From NCBI RefSeq assembly GCF_900172275.1, contig NZ_FWFT01000003.1, positions 310,001 to 374,000 of the forward strand: a DNA stretch of 64,000 bases, in the 5' to 3' direction. The position numbers were made by a program, and so were the translations under genes. Positions 16,438 through 25,641 of the stretch are shown piece by piece. Source of the DNA: Pseudooctadecabacter jejudonensis. GTDB taxonomy: Bacteria > Pseudomonadota > Alphaproteobacteria > Rhodobacterales > Rhodobacteraceae. Every line of letters begins with the position of its first letter. Positions within the stretch are counted from its first letter, which is position 1. The notes beneath the pieces were generated by a model. That model made no database searches, was not told the DNA's origin, and saw only the letters and a program-made list of their open reading frames with translations.

Positions 16438-18843
16438 ATGTTGCAGCCCCTGCCCATAGATGACGTGTTGGACGATTTGCGTGCGTGCCTGGCAGATGCC
16501 GGTGCCGTCGTGCTGCAGGCCCCGCCCGGGGCGGGCAAGACGACGCGGGTGCCGCTGGCGCTGTTGGACGACATCACCGGCAAGATCGTGATGTTGGAGC
16601 CGCGCCGACTGGCGGCACGCGCTGCCGCGGAGCGTTTGGCGGAGGGGTTGGGGGAGCCCGTGGGCCAGTCCGTCGGCTACCGCATGCGCGGCGACAGCGT
16701 GGCGGGGCGCCGGATTGAGGTGGTGACCGAAGGGATCCTCACGCGGATGCTGCAGAGCGATCCTGAGTTGTCCGGCGTCGGCTGCGTGATTTTCGATGAA
16801 TTCCACGAACGGTCCCTGAATGCCGATCTGGGGCTGGCGCTGGTGCTGGAGGTCCGCGCGGCCTTGCGAGAGGATTTGGCGCTGATCGTCATGTCCGCCA
16901 CCTTGGATGCGGGGCCCGTGGCCGAGCTGATCGGGGCACCTGTGGTCACATCGCGGGGGCGCAGTTTTCCGGTGGAGGACCGATGGCTGGACCGACCCTT
17001 GCGCAAGGAGGCGCGGCTGGAGGCCGCAGCGGCTGATCTGGTTCTTCAAGCGGTGGACGAGGCCGAGGGCGGTGTCTTGGTATTCCTACCTGGCGAAGGC
17101 GAAATCCGGCGGGTCGAGGGCGCATTGGCGGGCCGATTGCCGCAGGGCTGTGTGGTGCGTCCGCTCTATGGCGCCATGGGGTTTGCGGAACAGCGGGCGG
17201 CGATTGCACCCGTTAAGACCGGCCGTAAAGTAGTCTTGGCCACGTCCATCGCAGAGACATCGCTGACCATTGAAGACATCCGCGTGGTCGTCGACGCGGG
17301 CCGCGCGCGGCGCGCTCGGTTCGATCCCGGATCCGGCATGTCGCGGCTGGTCACCGAGCGCGTCACGCGCGCAGAAGCCACCCAACGGGCGGGCCGCGCG
17401 GGCCGTGTGGCCCCAGGCGTGGCCTATAAGCTCTGGGCGCGGGCGGAGGATGGCGCCTTGTTGGCCTATCCCCCAGCCGAGATCGAGACGGCAGATTTGA
17501 CGGGGCTTGCGTTGGAATTGGCCAATTGGGGCAGCGATGCCCTGCCTTTTCTGACCCCACCGCCCGCGGCAGCACTGGCCGAGGCACGCGCGCTTTTGGC
17601 CGACCTTGGCGCGCTGGAGGGAGGACGTATTACCGACCACGGCCGCGCGCTGGCACGTTTGCCGCTGCATCCGCGGTTGGGCCATATGGTGACGTTGGGG
17701 GGCGCTGCAGCGGCGCCCTTGGCAGCGTTGCTCAGCGATCGTGATATCCTGATGGGCGCGCCTGTGGATCTGGGCCTGCGTTTGCGGGCGCTGGCGGGTG
17801 AGCGCGTGGCCTTTGGCACCCACAAGACCGCCCTGCCCCGCGTCCGCCAAGAGGCCAAACGGCTGGCCAAGCTGGCCCCCAGACCCTCCCATACACTGCC
17901 GCCAGAGGCACTGGCCGCACTCGCTTACCCCGACCGCATCGCAAAACGGCGCAAGGGGGACACGCCGCGCTATGTCATGTCGGGGGGCAAGGGGGCCGTA
18001 TTGGCGGGCGACGACCCGCTCGCAGCGTCGCCCTATCTGGTGATCACTGACACGGATGGCCACGCGCGCGACGCCAAGATCCGCGCGGCCCTGCCCATAG
18101 ACGAGGCGCTGATCCGCGACATCGCAGCCGACCGCATCACGCCCGTGAACGCCTGCCACTGGTCCAAACGGGACCACAAAGTGCTGGCCCGCACACAAGA
18201 GAGGCTGGGCGCGGTGGTGCTGTCTGATCTGCCGTGGAAGAGCGCCCCGCCAGACGCCATGGCGGCTGCAATGGTCGACGGTATCCGCCAGATTGGCCTG
18301 CGATTTTCGCCCGCAGCTGAAAGGTTCCGCACCCGCGTGGCGTTGATGCGGGGGCAGAACGCCGACCTGCCAGATATGTCCGATGACGCTTTATTGAAGA
18401 CGTTGGAGGACTGGTTGCAGCCCCACCTTGCAGGCGTGCACACCGCCGCCGATTGGAAGGCGTTTGACGCGCTGCCCGCGCTGCGCGCCATGCTGGATTG
18501 GGCTCAGATGCAGCGGCTGGACAGTGAGGTGCCCAGCCATTTCACCACGCCGCTGGGCCACGACAAACCCATTGACTACAGCGGCGAGGCCCCCGAAATC
18601 ACCCTGCGCCTGCAAGAGATGTTTGGGACCACAACCCATCCCACCGTCGCAGGCCGCCCCCTGCGCGTGACCTTCCTGTCGCCCGGTCATAAACCGATCC
18701 AGACGACGATGGATGTGCCAGGGTTCTGGGCCTCGTCCTATGCGGATGTGCGCAAAGACATGCGCGGGCGCTATCCCAAACACCCCTGGCCCGAGGATCC
18801 GACACAGGCGGACCCAACCTTGCGGGCGAAACCGCGTAAATAA
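16438..18843 (+). CDS. hrpB: ATP-dependent helicase HrpB
   Basis: A DEAH-family (DExH) RNA helicase of 801 residues with Walker A APPGAGKTT (28-36), the DEFH box at 120-123, SAT in VMSATLDAG and the C-terminal QRAGRAGR motif VI. The C-terminal HrpB domain ends with PFWASSY-like SYADVRKDMRGRYPKHPWPEDP, which is diagnostic. The ATG at 16438 follows AGAGG and gives the usual HrpB length; an upstream GTG would translate the dispersed repeat and is rejected. Cellular role is not well defined. Confidence 0.94.
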   Translation: MLQPLPIDDVLDDLRACLADAGAVVLQAPPGAGKTTRVPLALLDDITGKIVMLEPRRLAARAAAERLAEGLGEPVGQSVGYRMRGDSVAGRRIEVVTEGILTRMLQSDPELSGVGCVIFDEFHERSLNADLGLALVLEVRAALREDLALIVMSATLDAGPVAELIGAPVVTSRGRSFPVEDRWLDRPLRKEARLEAAAADLVLQAVDEAEGGVLVFLPGEGEIRRVEGALAGRLPQGCVVRPLYGAMGFAEQRAAIAPVKTGRKVVLATSIAETSLTIEDIRVVVDAGRARRARFDPGSGMSRLVTERVTRAEATQRAGRAGRVAPGVAYKLWARAEDGALLAYPPAEIETADLTGLALELANWGSDALPFLTPPPAAALAEARALLADLGALEGGRITDHGRALARLPLHPRLGHMVTLGGAAAAPLAALLSDRDILMGAPVDLGLRLRALAGERVAFGTHKTALPRVRQEAKRLAKLAPRPSHTLPPEALAALAYPDRIAKRRKGDTPRYVMSGGKGAVLAGDDPLAASPYLVITDTDGHARDAKIRAALPIDEALIRDIAADRITPVNACHWSKRDHKVLARTQERLGAVVLSDLPWKSAPPDAMAAAMVDGIRQIGLRFSPAAERFRTRVALMRGQNADLPDMSDDALLKTLEDWLQPHLAGVHTAADWKAFDALPALRAMLDWAQMQRLDSEVPSHFTTPLGHDKPIDYSGEAPEITLRLQEMFGTTTHPTVAGRPLRVTFLSPGHKPIQTTMDVPGFWASSYADVRKDMRGRYPKHPWPEDPTQADPTLRAKPRK

Positions 18844-18848
18844 CACGC

Positions 18849-18935
18849 ACCGCCGGCGGTCGTTCTCGTTGTCTTTGTTTCAAAAATATCCCGGGGGGAG
18901 GCGCCTTGCGCCCGGGGGGCTGGCCCCCCGACCCA
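18849..18935. repeat. Intergenic hairpins and CCCGGGGGG repeat after hrpB
   Basis: ACCGCCGGCGGT (18849-18860) is a perfect palindrome followed by T-rich sequence and may terminate hrpB. Next comes TTTCAAAAATATCCCGGGGG and then CGGGGGGC-TG-GCCCCCCG (about 18913-18930). On the minus strand GGGATATTTTTGAAACAAAG loosely resembles the 24-nt repeat. Such elements are common between genes in this family. Confidence 0.55.
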
Positions 18936-19008
18936 CAATCGCCAAGGTCCGCCGTCCTCTCCGGCCCAGCCTCCCGCCGTCCGCAGGACCCGATCGTCAG
19001 ATCGTCCC

Positions 19009-20427
19009 TCAGCCCGCGTCGTCCCACCACGGTCCGTGTTGGTCCTCACGGCCATCCAGACGCACAAACCCGTGGCGGCCAAAGAAATCCCGCTGGGCTT
19101 GGATCACATCGGCAGTCCCGCGGGCGTGGCGCATGGTGTCGAGGAAAAACAACGCGGACGACAGCGCGGGCGTGGCGTGGCCGTGGGTGGCGGCGGCACA
19201 GACGGTTTTGCGCAGCGCGAGGGACGCGGCCTTCAGGCGGTCCACGAGGGGCGGCGCGAAAATCAGCTCGCCCTCGGGCAGATCGCTGCGGAACGCGCTG
19301 GCGATGTCGTCCAACAGCACCGAGCGGATGATGCACCCCGCGCGCCAGACTTCAGCCGTGCGGGCCATGTCGATGGACCAGTCAAATTCCTCCGAAGCGG
19401 CCTTCAGGATGCGGAAGCCTTGCGCATAGGACAGGATGCGGCCCACCAGCAGGGCGTCGTGCAATATCTCATCACTCAGATCAATCGCCGCACGGCAGGC
19501 GCCGAAGATGTCTTCGCCCTTGGCGCGCACCCCCACTTCGGACGACAGGGCGCGGGCGGCCACCGCCGCTTCGATGATAGAGGCAGAGCGGCCCATGCGA
19601 ATGGCCTCAATCGCGGTCCAGCGGCCGGTGCCTTTTTGCCCTGCGGCGTCGAGGATCACATCCACCGCCGGTTTGCCCGTTTCGGTGTCCGTGGCCTGCA
19701 ACACCTTGCCCGTGATCTCAACCAGATAGCTGCCAAGGGGGCCGTCGTCCCAGCCCTCAAACACCTTGCCAATCTCGGCGGGGGTATCGCCGCGGCCATA
19801 GCGCATCAGCCCGTAAATTTCGGCAATCAGCTGCATGTCGGCGTATTCGATGCCGTTGTGCACGGTTTTCACGAAATGGCCCGCGCCGTCAGGCCCGAGA
19901 TGGTCGGCACAGGGCGCGCCTTCGAATTTGGCAGAGATCGCTTCGATCACCGGGCGCACGGCGTCCCAGGCCTCGGGCGTGCCGCCCACCATGATGGAGG
20001 GGCCGTGGCGCGCGCCGTCCTCGCCCCCCGACACGCCCATGCCGATGTAGGTCAGGCCTGCGTCTTCGACTTTGGCCGTGCGGGCGCGGGTCTCGCGGAA
20101 ATCGGAGTTGCCGGCGTCAATGATGGTATCGCCGTCCTCAAGCAGGGGGATCAGCGTGTCGATGGTGCTGTCCACGGGGCGGCCCGAGGGCACCATGAGG
20201 ATGATCGCGCGGGGGGCGGGCATGGCTTTGACCATGTCCTCAAGGCTGTCCGATCCGGTCAGGCGTTCGGCCAACCCTTCGTCACGGGCTTCGTCCACAA
20301 AGGCGGGCACAGCTTTGGCGGAGCGGTTGGACACATAAAGCCCAAACCCCTTGTCCAGAATGTTCAACGCCAATGCGCTGCCCATGGTGCCAAGGCCATA
20401 AAGGCCCAATGTTGCTGTGTCCGTCAT
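19009..20427 (-). CDS. gnd: 6-phosphogluconate dehydrogenase (decarboxylating)
   Basis: Oxidises 6-phosphogluconate to ribulose 5-phosphate and CO2 with NADP, in the oxidative pentose phosphate pathway. The 472-residue protein has the Rossmann start GLYGLGTMGSALALNI, GVSGGEDGARHGPSIM and the signature FVKTVHNGIEYADMQLIAE. It is full length. AAAGGAC lies before the ATG. The gene stands alone on the minus strand downstream of the twin SGNH hydrolases. Confidence 0.96.
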   Translation of the reverse strand: MTDTATLGLYGLGTMGSALALNILDKGFGLYVSNRSAKAVPAFVDEARDEGLAERLTGSDSLEDMVKAMPAPRAIILMVPSGRPVDSTIDTLIPLLEDGDTIIDAGNSDFRETRARTAKVEDAGLTYIGMGVSGGEDGARHGPSIMVGGTPEAWDAVRPVIEAISAKFEGAPCADHLGPDGAGHFVKTVHNGIEYADMQLIAEIYGLMRYGRGDTPAEIGKVFEGWDDGPLGSYLVEITGKVLQATDTETGKPAVDVILDAAGQKGTGRWTAIEAIRMGRSASIIEAAVAARALSSEVGVRAKGEDIFGACRAAIDLSDEILHDALLVGRILSYAQGFRILKAASEEFDWSIDMARTAEVWRAGCIIRSVLLDDIASAFRSDLPEGELIFAPPLVDRLKAASLALRKTVCAAATHGHATPALSSALFFLDTMRHARGTADVIQAQRDFFGRHGFVRLDGREDQHGPWWDDAG

Positions 20428-20540
20428 GTCATGTCCTTTGCGGCTGTTGCCTTTCAGCTAGACACGGCCTGTGTGATTGACAAGGTCTTCACGGGGGGAA
20501 AGCCTGAACTGGGTAAGGTCCGGGCCGCGCCGGTCGGGCG

Positions 20541-21323
20541 TCAGGTTTGCGTGCGATCAAGGATCAGGTCCGCTGCGGCCTCGGCCCATGCGGTGTAGAC
20601 GGGCGCGCCGGGATGAAAGCCGTCCTCGGCCATCATGTGCACGGATAGATCCATGGCTGCGGGCAGATACGTGACGTTTGGCATATCGCGCACAAGGCCC
20701 GCCAAGGCGCGATCAAACCGCGCGGCCTGATGGCCCAGCGCCCAGCGCAGGGGGCTGTACACAGGCCCCGAAAGGCGCGGAAATTGCCAGATCGGCGGCA
20801 GGCCAGAGACGATGACGTGACCTGCGCCCAACGTGTCCGTCAGATACCCGATCAAGGCCCGCTGCTGATCCAGCCAGACAGACAGGCGGGTGCCGCGGAT
20901 GACGTCGTTGACGCCAAGCCCCGTCACCACCACGTCGGCACGTCGCGGTTGTGCCGCCTTGAGCCTGCGCAGCGCCATGGGCGTGGTGTCCCCGCAGCGC
21001 GCGATCAACTGCCAGTCGACGCGCGCATGGCGGGCCAGCTGGCCCACCAACTGGCCTGACAAGGCCTGCGACTGGGTGCTGACGCCAACCCCCGCGGCAG
21101 AGCTGTCGCCGGTGATCAAAAGACGCAGATCGCGCCCCTCCCCCGCGACCCCGTCGCGCGGGCCTTTGGGTTCCTGCAGGCGCACCGTGTTGTATTTGAC
21201 CCACGGGCCCTGGCTGATCAGCACCGGATAAAAGGCCAGGCCGTGGGCCACGCCCCCAGCACGGCCCAAGGGCGCGGGATGGTTGGCTGTCAGCGGTGCG
21301 GACGAAGGGGGGATGTCGGACAT
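20541..21323 (-). CDS. SGNH/GDSL hydrolase, copy 1
   Basis: A 260-residue esterase-like protein with block I TGDSSAAGVG (nucleophile Ser74), block III GLGVNDV and block V DGFHPG carrying the Asp-His pair. The N terminus FYPVLISQGPWVKY precedes the hydrolase domain and is shared with the adjacent paralogue. Substrate unknown; candidates are acetylated surface sugars or lipids. The next upstream gene on the strand is a clear paralogue, so this is a tandem duplication. Confidence 0.86.
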   Translation of the reverse strand: MSDIPPSSAPLTANHPAPLGRAGGVAHGLAFYPVLISQGPWVKYNTVRLQEPKGPRDGVAGEGRDLRLLITGDSSAAGVGVSTQSQALSGQLVGQLARHARVDWQLIARCGDTTPMALRRLKAAQPRRADVVVTGLGVNDVIRGTRLSVWLDQQRALIGYLTDTLGAGHVIVSGLPPIWQFPRLSGPVYSPLRWALGHQAARFDRALAGLVRDMPNVTYLPAAMDLSVHMMAEDGFHPGAPVYTAWAEAAADLILDRTQT

Positions 21324-21509
21324 CGATACGCGAGGTGGCTTTACATAAACGGGTTTGATCGTCGCCAGTCCCCACCAAGGGGTCCGACATCCCTTAGAAG
21401 TAGACAGCTCTGCCGGGGGGGCAAGTCCTCCGTGACCCAGGGGCCGCGTTATTTGCGCACTTTGGCGACAAACCCCTGTTGCAACCGCAAGATGAAGGGG
21501 GAAGTGGGC

Positions 21510-22268
21510 CTAGAGGCCCAGATCAATCGCCAGTCGGGCCGACAGCATGCGTGCCCATTCCGCATAGACACTCCCCCGTGGGTGATACCCGTCGGCGGCC
21601 ATATTGTCGGGGCCAAGGGTCAGATCGAGGGTGACATAGCTGGCGTCGCCACGCACCGCCAGATGGTCACGCAAGGCGCGATCAAATCGTTCGGCCTGAT
21701 GGCCCAACACCCACCGCAGCGGCCCCGTCAGCCGTGGGAATTGCCACAGCGGCGGCACGCCCGTCACATAGACGTGACGGGCCCCATGCGTATCGCGCAG
21801 CTGGTCAATCAAGGTGTCGGTCTGACGCAACCACTGGCGCAACGGTGTGCCGGAGGTGATGTCATTGACGCCCAATCCGGTGATCGCCACATCGGCGCGG
21901 CCTGCACCCGACCTGCGCAATTGGCGCGACGCCATGGGCGTGGTGTTGCCGCATTTGGCCACCAGTTGCCAATGCAGCCGCGCCCGAGGTGTCATTTCGC
22001 GGATCAGATGGCCCGACAAGGCGTTGTCCTGCGTGGCGACGCCAACCCCCGCGGTGGAGCTGTCGCCCACGATCAAAACGCGCAAATCCGGCCCGTTGCC
22101 CACCGTCCCCTCACGGGGGCCAACCGGTTCCGGCAACCGCGGGGTGCGAAATTTGACATAAGGCCCTTGGGTCAGCAGCACAGGATAAAAGCACAGCCGG
22201 TGCAGCAGGGCCGAGGACGCGGCAAGGGGCGCGGGGTGGACAGATGGGAACGCATGACTATCGGACAT
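21510..22268 (-). CDS. SGNH/GDSL hydrolase, copy 2
   Basis: A 252-residue paralogue of the previous gene, with the same motifs: GDSSTAGVG (nucleophile Ser70), GLGVNDI, and DGYHPRG. Shared features include FYPVLLTQGPYVKF, the QFPRLTGPLRWVLGHQAERFDRAL block and CGNTTPMASRQLR. The copies are diverged but aligned along their whole length, which indicates an old tandem duplication. The gap of 186 bp between them holds nothing recognisable. Confidence 0.86.
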   Translation of the reverse strand: MSDSHAFPSVHPAPLAASSALLHRLCFYPVLLTQGPYVKFRTPRLPEPVGPREGTVGNGPDLRVLIVGDSSTAGVGVATQDNALSGHLIREMTPRARLHWQLVAKCGNTTPMASRQLRRSGAGRADVAITGLGVNDITSGTPLRQWLRQTDTLIDQLRDTHGARHVYVTGVPPLWQFPRLTGPLRWVLGHQAERFDRALRDHLAVRGDASYVTLDLTLGPDNMAADGYHPRGSVYAEWARMLSARLAIDLGL

Positions 22269-22411
22269 GATCTGAACAAGGGTCGATGAACAAACTTAAC
22301 GGTCGCTAAATGCAGCGTACGGTCCTTTGGTTCCGGTGACGTCAGGTCAAGGTTTGTGGGGATGCTCGGGCCTGACCTTTGCCCGTCCGTCCGGCGACAC
22401 GGGCGGGATTT

Positions 22412-22433
22412 GAGTTTTTCGGGTCAGATGAAG
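22412..22433 (+). repeat. Dispersed GGTCAGATGAAG repeat, copy b
   Basis: GAGTTTTTC followed by GGGTCAGATGAAG in the gap between the second SGNH gene and the argF repeats. Unlike the other copies it is not just upstream of a gene in the same orientation. Confidence 0.65.
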
Positions 22434-22472
22434 ACAGGCGGCGTCCCCATCCCGCAGAGGTCCGTGAAGGCC

Positions 22473-22896
22473 CGACCCGCAGGCAGCGATTGCCGTGCAA
22501 TCGCGGTGCGGGATGGGACGGGTTGCAGGGGCCGTCAGCGCCCCAGGCAATGCCGCATGATGGCTTTTTGCGCGTGCAGGCGGTTTTCGGCCTCGTCCCA
22601 GATGAACCATTGGTTCGACGACCCGCAGGCAGCGATTGCCGTGCAATCGCGGTGCGGGATGGGACGGGTTGCAGGGGCCGTCAGCGCCCCAGGCAATGCC
22701 GCATGATGGCTTTTGGGGCGTGCAGGCGGTTTTCGGCCTCGTCCCCGTTGAACCATTGGTTCGACGACCCGCAGGCAGTGATTGCCGCGCAATCGCGGTG
22801 CGGGATGGGACGGGTTACAGAGGCTGTCAGCGCCCCAGGCAGTGCCGCATGATGGCTTTTTGCGCGTGCAGGCGGTTTTCGGCCTCGTCCCAGATG
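22473..22896 (-). repeat. 146-bp tandem triplication of the argF 3' end
   Basis: The last 70 bp of argF (from its stop at 22827) recur at 22681 and 22535, an exact period of 146 bp. The 76-bp spacer after each copy also recurs, the last one cut to 62 bp (22473-22534). Each spacer holds the hairpin GCGATTGC-CGT-GCAATCGC (22486-22504, 22632-22650, 22778-22796; the last has one G.U pair). Copies differ at a few positions only. They fill most of the 558-bp gap between argF and the SGNH gene; the rest (22269-22411) shows nothing. Confidence 0.95.
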
Positions 22897-23732
22897 ACGG
22901 AGTTGGGGCCGTCCATGACCTCGGATGTGGCCTCGTCATCGCGGTGGGCCGGCAGGCAGTGCATGAAGAGTGCGTCGTCTTTGGCCGCTGACATCAGTTG
23001 CGTGTTGACCTGATAGCCGCGCAGCTGGTTGTGGCGCCGTTCGCGCGCCGATTGTGGATCGTGCATGGAGACCCAGGTGTCGGTGACGACCAGATCTGCG
23101 CCTTCGACCGCCTTCATCGGGTCGCGTTCGGTTGTATAAAGGCCATCGAGGGCGGGTTCGGGCTGCAGGGTTTCGGGGCCGGTGAATGTGAGGTCAAAGT
23201 CGAACTGTTTGGCGGCATGGGCAAAGGAGGCGAAGACATTGTTGCCGTCGCCCGACCAGACGACCTTTTTGCCTTTGATGGGGCCGTTGTGTTCCTCAAA
23301 CGTCAGCACATCGGCCATGATCTGGCACGGATGCGTGCGGTCTGTCAGGCCGTTGATCACGGGGACGGAGGCATATTCGGCCATCTCCAGCAGGGTTTGT
23401 TCTTCGAATGTGCGGATCATGATGAGGTCCACGTAGCGGCTGAGGACGCGGGCGGTGTCGGCGATGGTTTCGCCGTGCCCCAACTGCATGTCCTTGCCAG
23501 AGAGCACCATCGTCTGCCCGCCCATCTGGCGCACGCCCACGTCAAAGCTGATGCGCGTGCGGGTCGATGGTTTCTCAAAAATCAGCGCGACCATGTGGTT
23601 TTTGAGAGGCTGGTCTTCGTCCGGTGTGCCTTTGGGCAGACCCGCACGGCGCGCTTTCATGGCGGCGGCGGTGTCGATGATGGACCGCAGATCTTGGGGA
23701 GAGGTTTTGTGGATGTCGAGGAAATGGGTCAT
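22827..23732 (-). CDS. argF: Ornithine carbamoyltransferase
   Basis: Condenses ornithine with carbamoyl phosphate to citrulline in arginine synthesis. The 301-residue product has the carbamoyl-phosphate site STRTR (56-60), HPCQ (134-137) and the ornithine-binding MHCLPAHR with Cys259. The C terminus [21 protein letters not shown] is encoded by sequence that is repeated twice more downstream. It lies downstream of argD and a GNAT gene on the same strand, with a palindrome 27-48 bp upstream. Confidence 0.96.
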   Translation of the reverse strand: MTHFLDIHKTSPQDLRSIIDTAAAMKARRAGLPKGTPDEDQPLKNHMVALIFEKPSTRTRISFDVGVRQMGGQTMVLSGKDMQLGHGETIADTARVLSRYVDLIMIRTFEEQTLLEMAEYASVPVINGLTDRTHPCQIMADVLTFEEHNGPIKGKKVVWSGDGNNVFASFAHAAKQFDFDLTFTGPETLQPEPALDGLYTTERDPMKAVEGADLVVTDTWVSMHDPQSARERRHNQLRGYQVNTQLMSAAKDDALFMHCLPAHRDDEATSEVMDGPNSVIWDEAENRLHAQKAIMRHCLGR

Positions 23733-23759
23733 GTCGTGTCGTCTCAGTTGGGGCGGGGG

Positions 23760-23781
23760 AACAAAATTCCGGAATTTTGTT
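23760..23781. repeat. 22-bp perfect palindrome with CCGG centre
   Basis: AACAAAATTCC followed by GGAATTTTGTT, between the GNAT stop and the argF start. Related palindromes with the core AAWTTCCGGAAWTT are at 28258-28279 and 55835-55860. Confidence 0.8.
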
Positions 23782-23816
23782 GCTTGTCGCGCGAGGGGGG
23801 GGTGGGCAGATGAAGG

Positions 23817-24293
23817 TCAGGGGTGGCGCATCACCTGTACCGGGTCGCCGTCTTCGCAGGGGCGGATCGCCAGCGGGGTGAAGCCTGCCCGGGTGTAGGC
23901 CGCAATGGCGCGGGTGTTGGCGGGGTCGGGATCGGTGAGGATGACGGGGAAGTCGCGTCGCAACTCAGCCAGACGCGCGGCGATATAGCCTGCCCCGTGC
24001 CCTTGGCCCAGATAGGCCGGATCACCCAGAAAGGTATCGATGGCGCGCGCGTCTTGGGGTTGGTCGGCATACTGCGGCGCGTCCCATGCGTGGGCGTTGT
24101 AATCCTGAATATAGGCAAAGGGGGTGCCGTCATGACAGGCCAGCCGCATGTCCACGCGGCCCGTGTCCATGTCCTCTTCGACCAGACGGGCCTCTGTCCC
24201 GCCGTCGCCCCACCAGCCCTCGATATGGGGCTGGGCGAGCCACGCTTTGAACATCGGCAGATCCCCGCGCGTTATGGGCACGAAACTATACAC
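23817..24293 (-). CDS. GNAT acetyltransferase, AAC(6')-like
   Basis: A 158-residue N-acetyltransferase whose central part (HIEGWWGDGG, FAYIQDYNAHAW, DTFLGDPAYLGQGHGAGYI, NTRAIAAYTRAGF) resembles the AAC(6')/IucB-like branch of the GNAT superfamily, with the acetyl-CoA loop at GQGHGAG. A physiological substrate cannot be named; resistance function should not be assumed. The GTG at 24293 overlaps the argD stop (24286) by 8 bp, implying translational coupling; a longer frame inside argD is unlikely. It sits between argD and argF. Confidence 0.8.
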   Translation of the reverse strand: MYSFVPITRGDLPMFKAWLAQPHIEGWWGDGGTEARLVEEDMDTGRVDMRLACHDGTPFAYIQDYNAHAWDAPQYADQPQDARAIDTFLGDPAYLGQGHGAGYIAARLAELRRDFPVILTDPDPANTRAIAAYTRAGFTPLAIRPCEDGDPVQVMRHP

Positions 24294-25467
24294 CGAGCGC
24301 AACCTTGGTGGCCGCGCGATCCAGTCGCGTGAGGGCCGCGTCGATCTCATCATCCGTCAGCGTCAGGGGCGGCAGCAGGCGCACCACATTGTCTGCCGCG
24401 GGCACGGTCAGGATCTCTTCGTCGTATCCTGCCGCGACAACATCCGTGTTGGCGGCCACGCATTTCAGGCCAAGCATAAGGCCCGACCCGCGCACGCTTT
24501 CGAACACACTCGGGTGGGTCGCCACGAGGCTTTCGAGCTTTTGCCGCAGCGCACCCGCTTTGCGGTTGACCTCAGCCAGAAAGCCGTCGCCGGTCACGAT
24601 CTGCATCACTTTGACGCCCACCGCACAGGCCAGCGGGTTGCCGCCATAGGTGGATCCATGGGTGCCCGCTGTCATGCCCGAGGCCGCGTCTTCGGTGGCC
24701 AAGACAGCGCCCAAGGGAAAGCCGCCGCCGATGCCTTTGGCGACCATCATGATGTCCGGCGTCACACCGGCCCATTCGTGGGCAAACAGCTTACCCGTCC
24801 GGCCGACGCCGCATTGCACCTCATCCAGGATCATCAGGATCCCCAGTTCATCGCACAAATCGCGCAACCCCTTGAGGCAGGCATCAGGCAACGGGCGGAT
24901 GCCGCCTTCGCCCTGCACCGGTTCCACCAGAATGGCGCCCACGGTTTTGGACGTGGCGGCCGCGCGCAGGGCGTCGTGATCGCCAAAGGGCAGATGCACG
25001 AAGCCCGGAAGCAAAGGCCCCATGCCGTGGGTCATCTTTTCGGACCCGGCGGCGGCGATCCCTGCGGCGGAGCGACCGTGGAACGACCCCTCAAACGTAA
25101 TGATATCCGTGCGCTCTGGCTGGCCTTTGTCGTGCCAGTATTTGCGCGCCATTTTCACGGCCAATTCACAGCTTTCCGTGCCGGAGTTGGTGAAGAACGT
25201 GGTGTCCGCAAAGGTATGTTCTGCCAACAGATCCGCCAACTTTTGCTGGGCCTTGATCTGATAGAGGTTGGAGACATGCCACAAGCTGTTGGCCTGTTCC
25301 GACAATGCCGCGACCAAGGCAGGATGGGCGTGGCCCAGCGCATTCACGGCAATGCCTGCGCCGAGGTCCAGAAAACGTCGGCCGTCTGCCTCAACCAGCC
25401 AGGTGCCTTCGCCTTTGACAAAGGTCAGCGGCGCGCGGGTGTAGGTGGGCAGAACGGTCGAAATCAT
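24286..25467 (-). CDS. argD: Acetylornithine aminotransferase
   Basis: Class III PLP aminotransferase making N-acetylornithine from the semialdehyde in arginine synthesis. The 393-residue product has NSGTESCELAVKMARKY, the cofactor segment ILDEVQCGVGRTG and the Schiff-base Lys244 in VAKGIGGGFPLG. AAGGGGAAAG is the ribosome site and lies partly in a small CCCTT/AAGGG hairpin. A candidate arginine-rich leader peptide and a hairpin lie upstream. It may also serve in lysine or other diamine routes. Confidence 0.95.
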   Translation of the reverse strand: MISTVLPTYTRAPLTFVKGEGTWLVEADGRRFLDLGAGIAVNALGHAHPALVAALSEQANSLWHVSNLYQIKAQQKLADLLAEHTFADTTFFTNSGTESCELAVKMARKYWHDKGQPERTDIITFEGSFHGRSAAGIAAAGSEKMTHGMGPLLPGFVHLPFGDHDALRAAATSKTVGAILVEPVQGEGGIRPLPDACLKGLRDLCDELGILMILDEVQCGVGRTGKLFAHEWAGVTPDIMMVAKGIGGGFPLGAVLATEDAASGMTAGTHGSTYGGNPLACAVGVKVMQIVTGDGFLAEVNRKAGALRQKLESLVATHPSVFESVRGSGLMLGLKCVAANTDVVAAGYDEEILTVPAADNVVRLLPPLTLTDDEIDAALTRLDRAATKVALGV

Positions 25468-25540
25468 GGGACTTTCCCCTTGGTAAAATTAAGGGCCTTT
25501 GGTGCGGGACCGGTGGCCATAAGTCAACGATGTTTGGATG

Positions 25541-25575
25541 GGTGAAAACGAAAGGAACGGCACACGGGGGTGCGC
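25541..25575 (-). promoter_or_regulatory. Candidate attenuator hairpin before argD
   Basis: On the minus strand GCGCAC-CCCC-GTGTGC (25575-25560) forms a 6-bp stem including one G.U pair, followed by a pyrimidine-rich tract with TTTT at 25548-25545. It begins 15 nt after the leader-peptide stop, where an attenuator would be expected. The stem is short, so this is tentative. Confidence 0.35.
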
Positions 25576-25590
25576 GCGGATCAGGGGCGA

Positions 25591-25635
25591 TCAGCGTCGG
25601 CGTCGGAGGGGGGTGCGGTTCACATGCGTTTTCAT
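25591..25635 (-). CDS. Candidate arginine-rich leader peptide of argD
   Basis: A 14-codon ORF reads MKTHVNRTPLRRRR and ends with four consecutive Arg codons (CGA CGC CGA CGC) right before TGA, upstream of argD. No Shine-Dalgarno is present, but a TATGCA -10 box ends six bases before the ATG, so the mRNA would start on or beside the AUG, as in leaderless leader peptides such as trpL of Sinorhizobium. Stalling at the Arg run could sense charged tRNA-Arg. The Arg tetrad is partly a 6-bp direct repeat, so chance is possible. Confidence 0.45.
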   Translation of the reverse strand: MKTHVNRTPLRRRR

Positions 25636-25641
25636 GGGGCG

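Noticed and set aside
22356-22991. Overlapping Gly/Arg-rich frames across the argF repeats
   Set aside because: They arise from the 146-bp tandem repeat being open in several frames and resemble no protein.
23817-24293. Aminoglycoside resistance gene
   Set aside because: Similarity to AAC(6') is only at the superfamily-branch level; the arginine-gene context gives no support for resistance.
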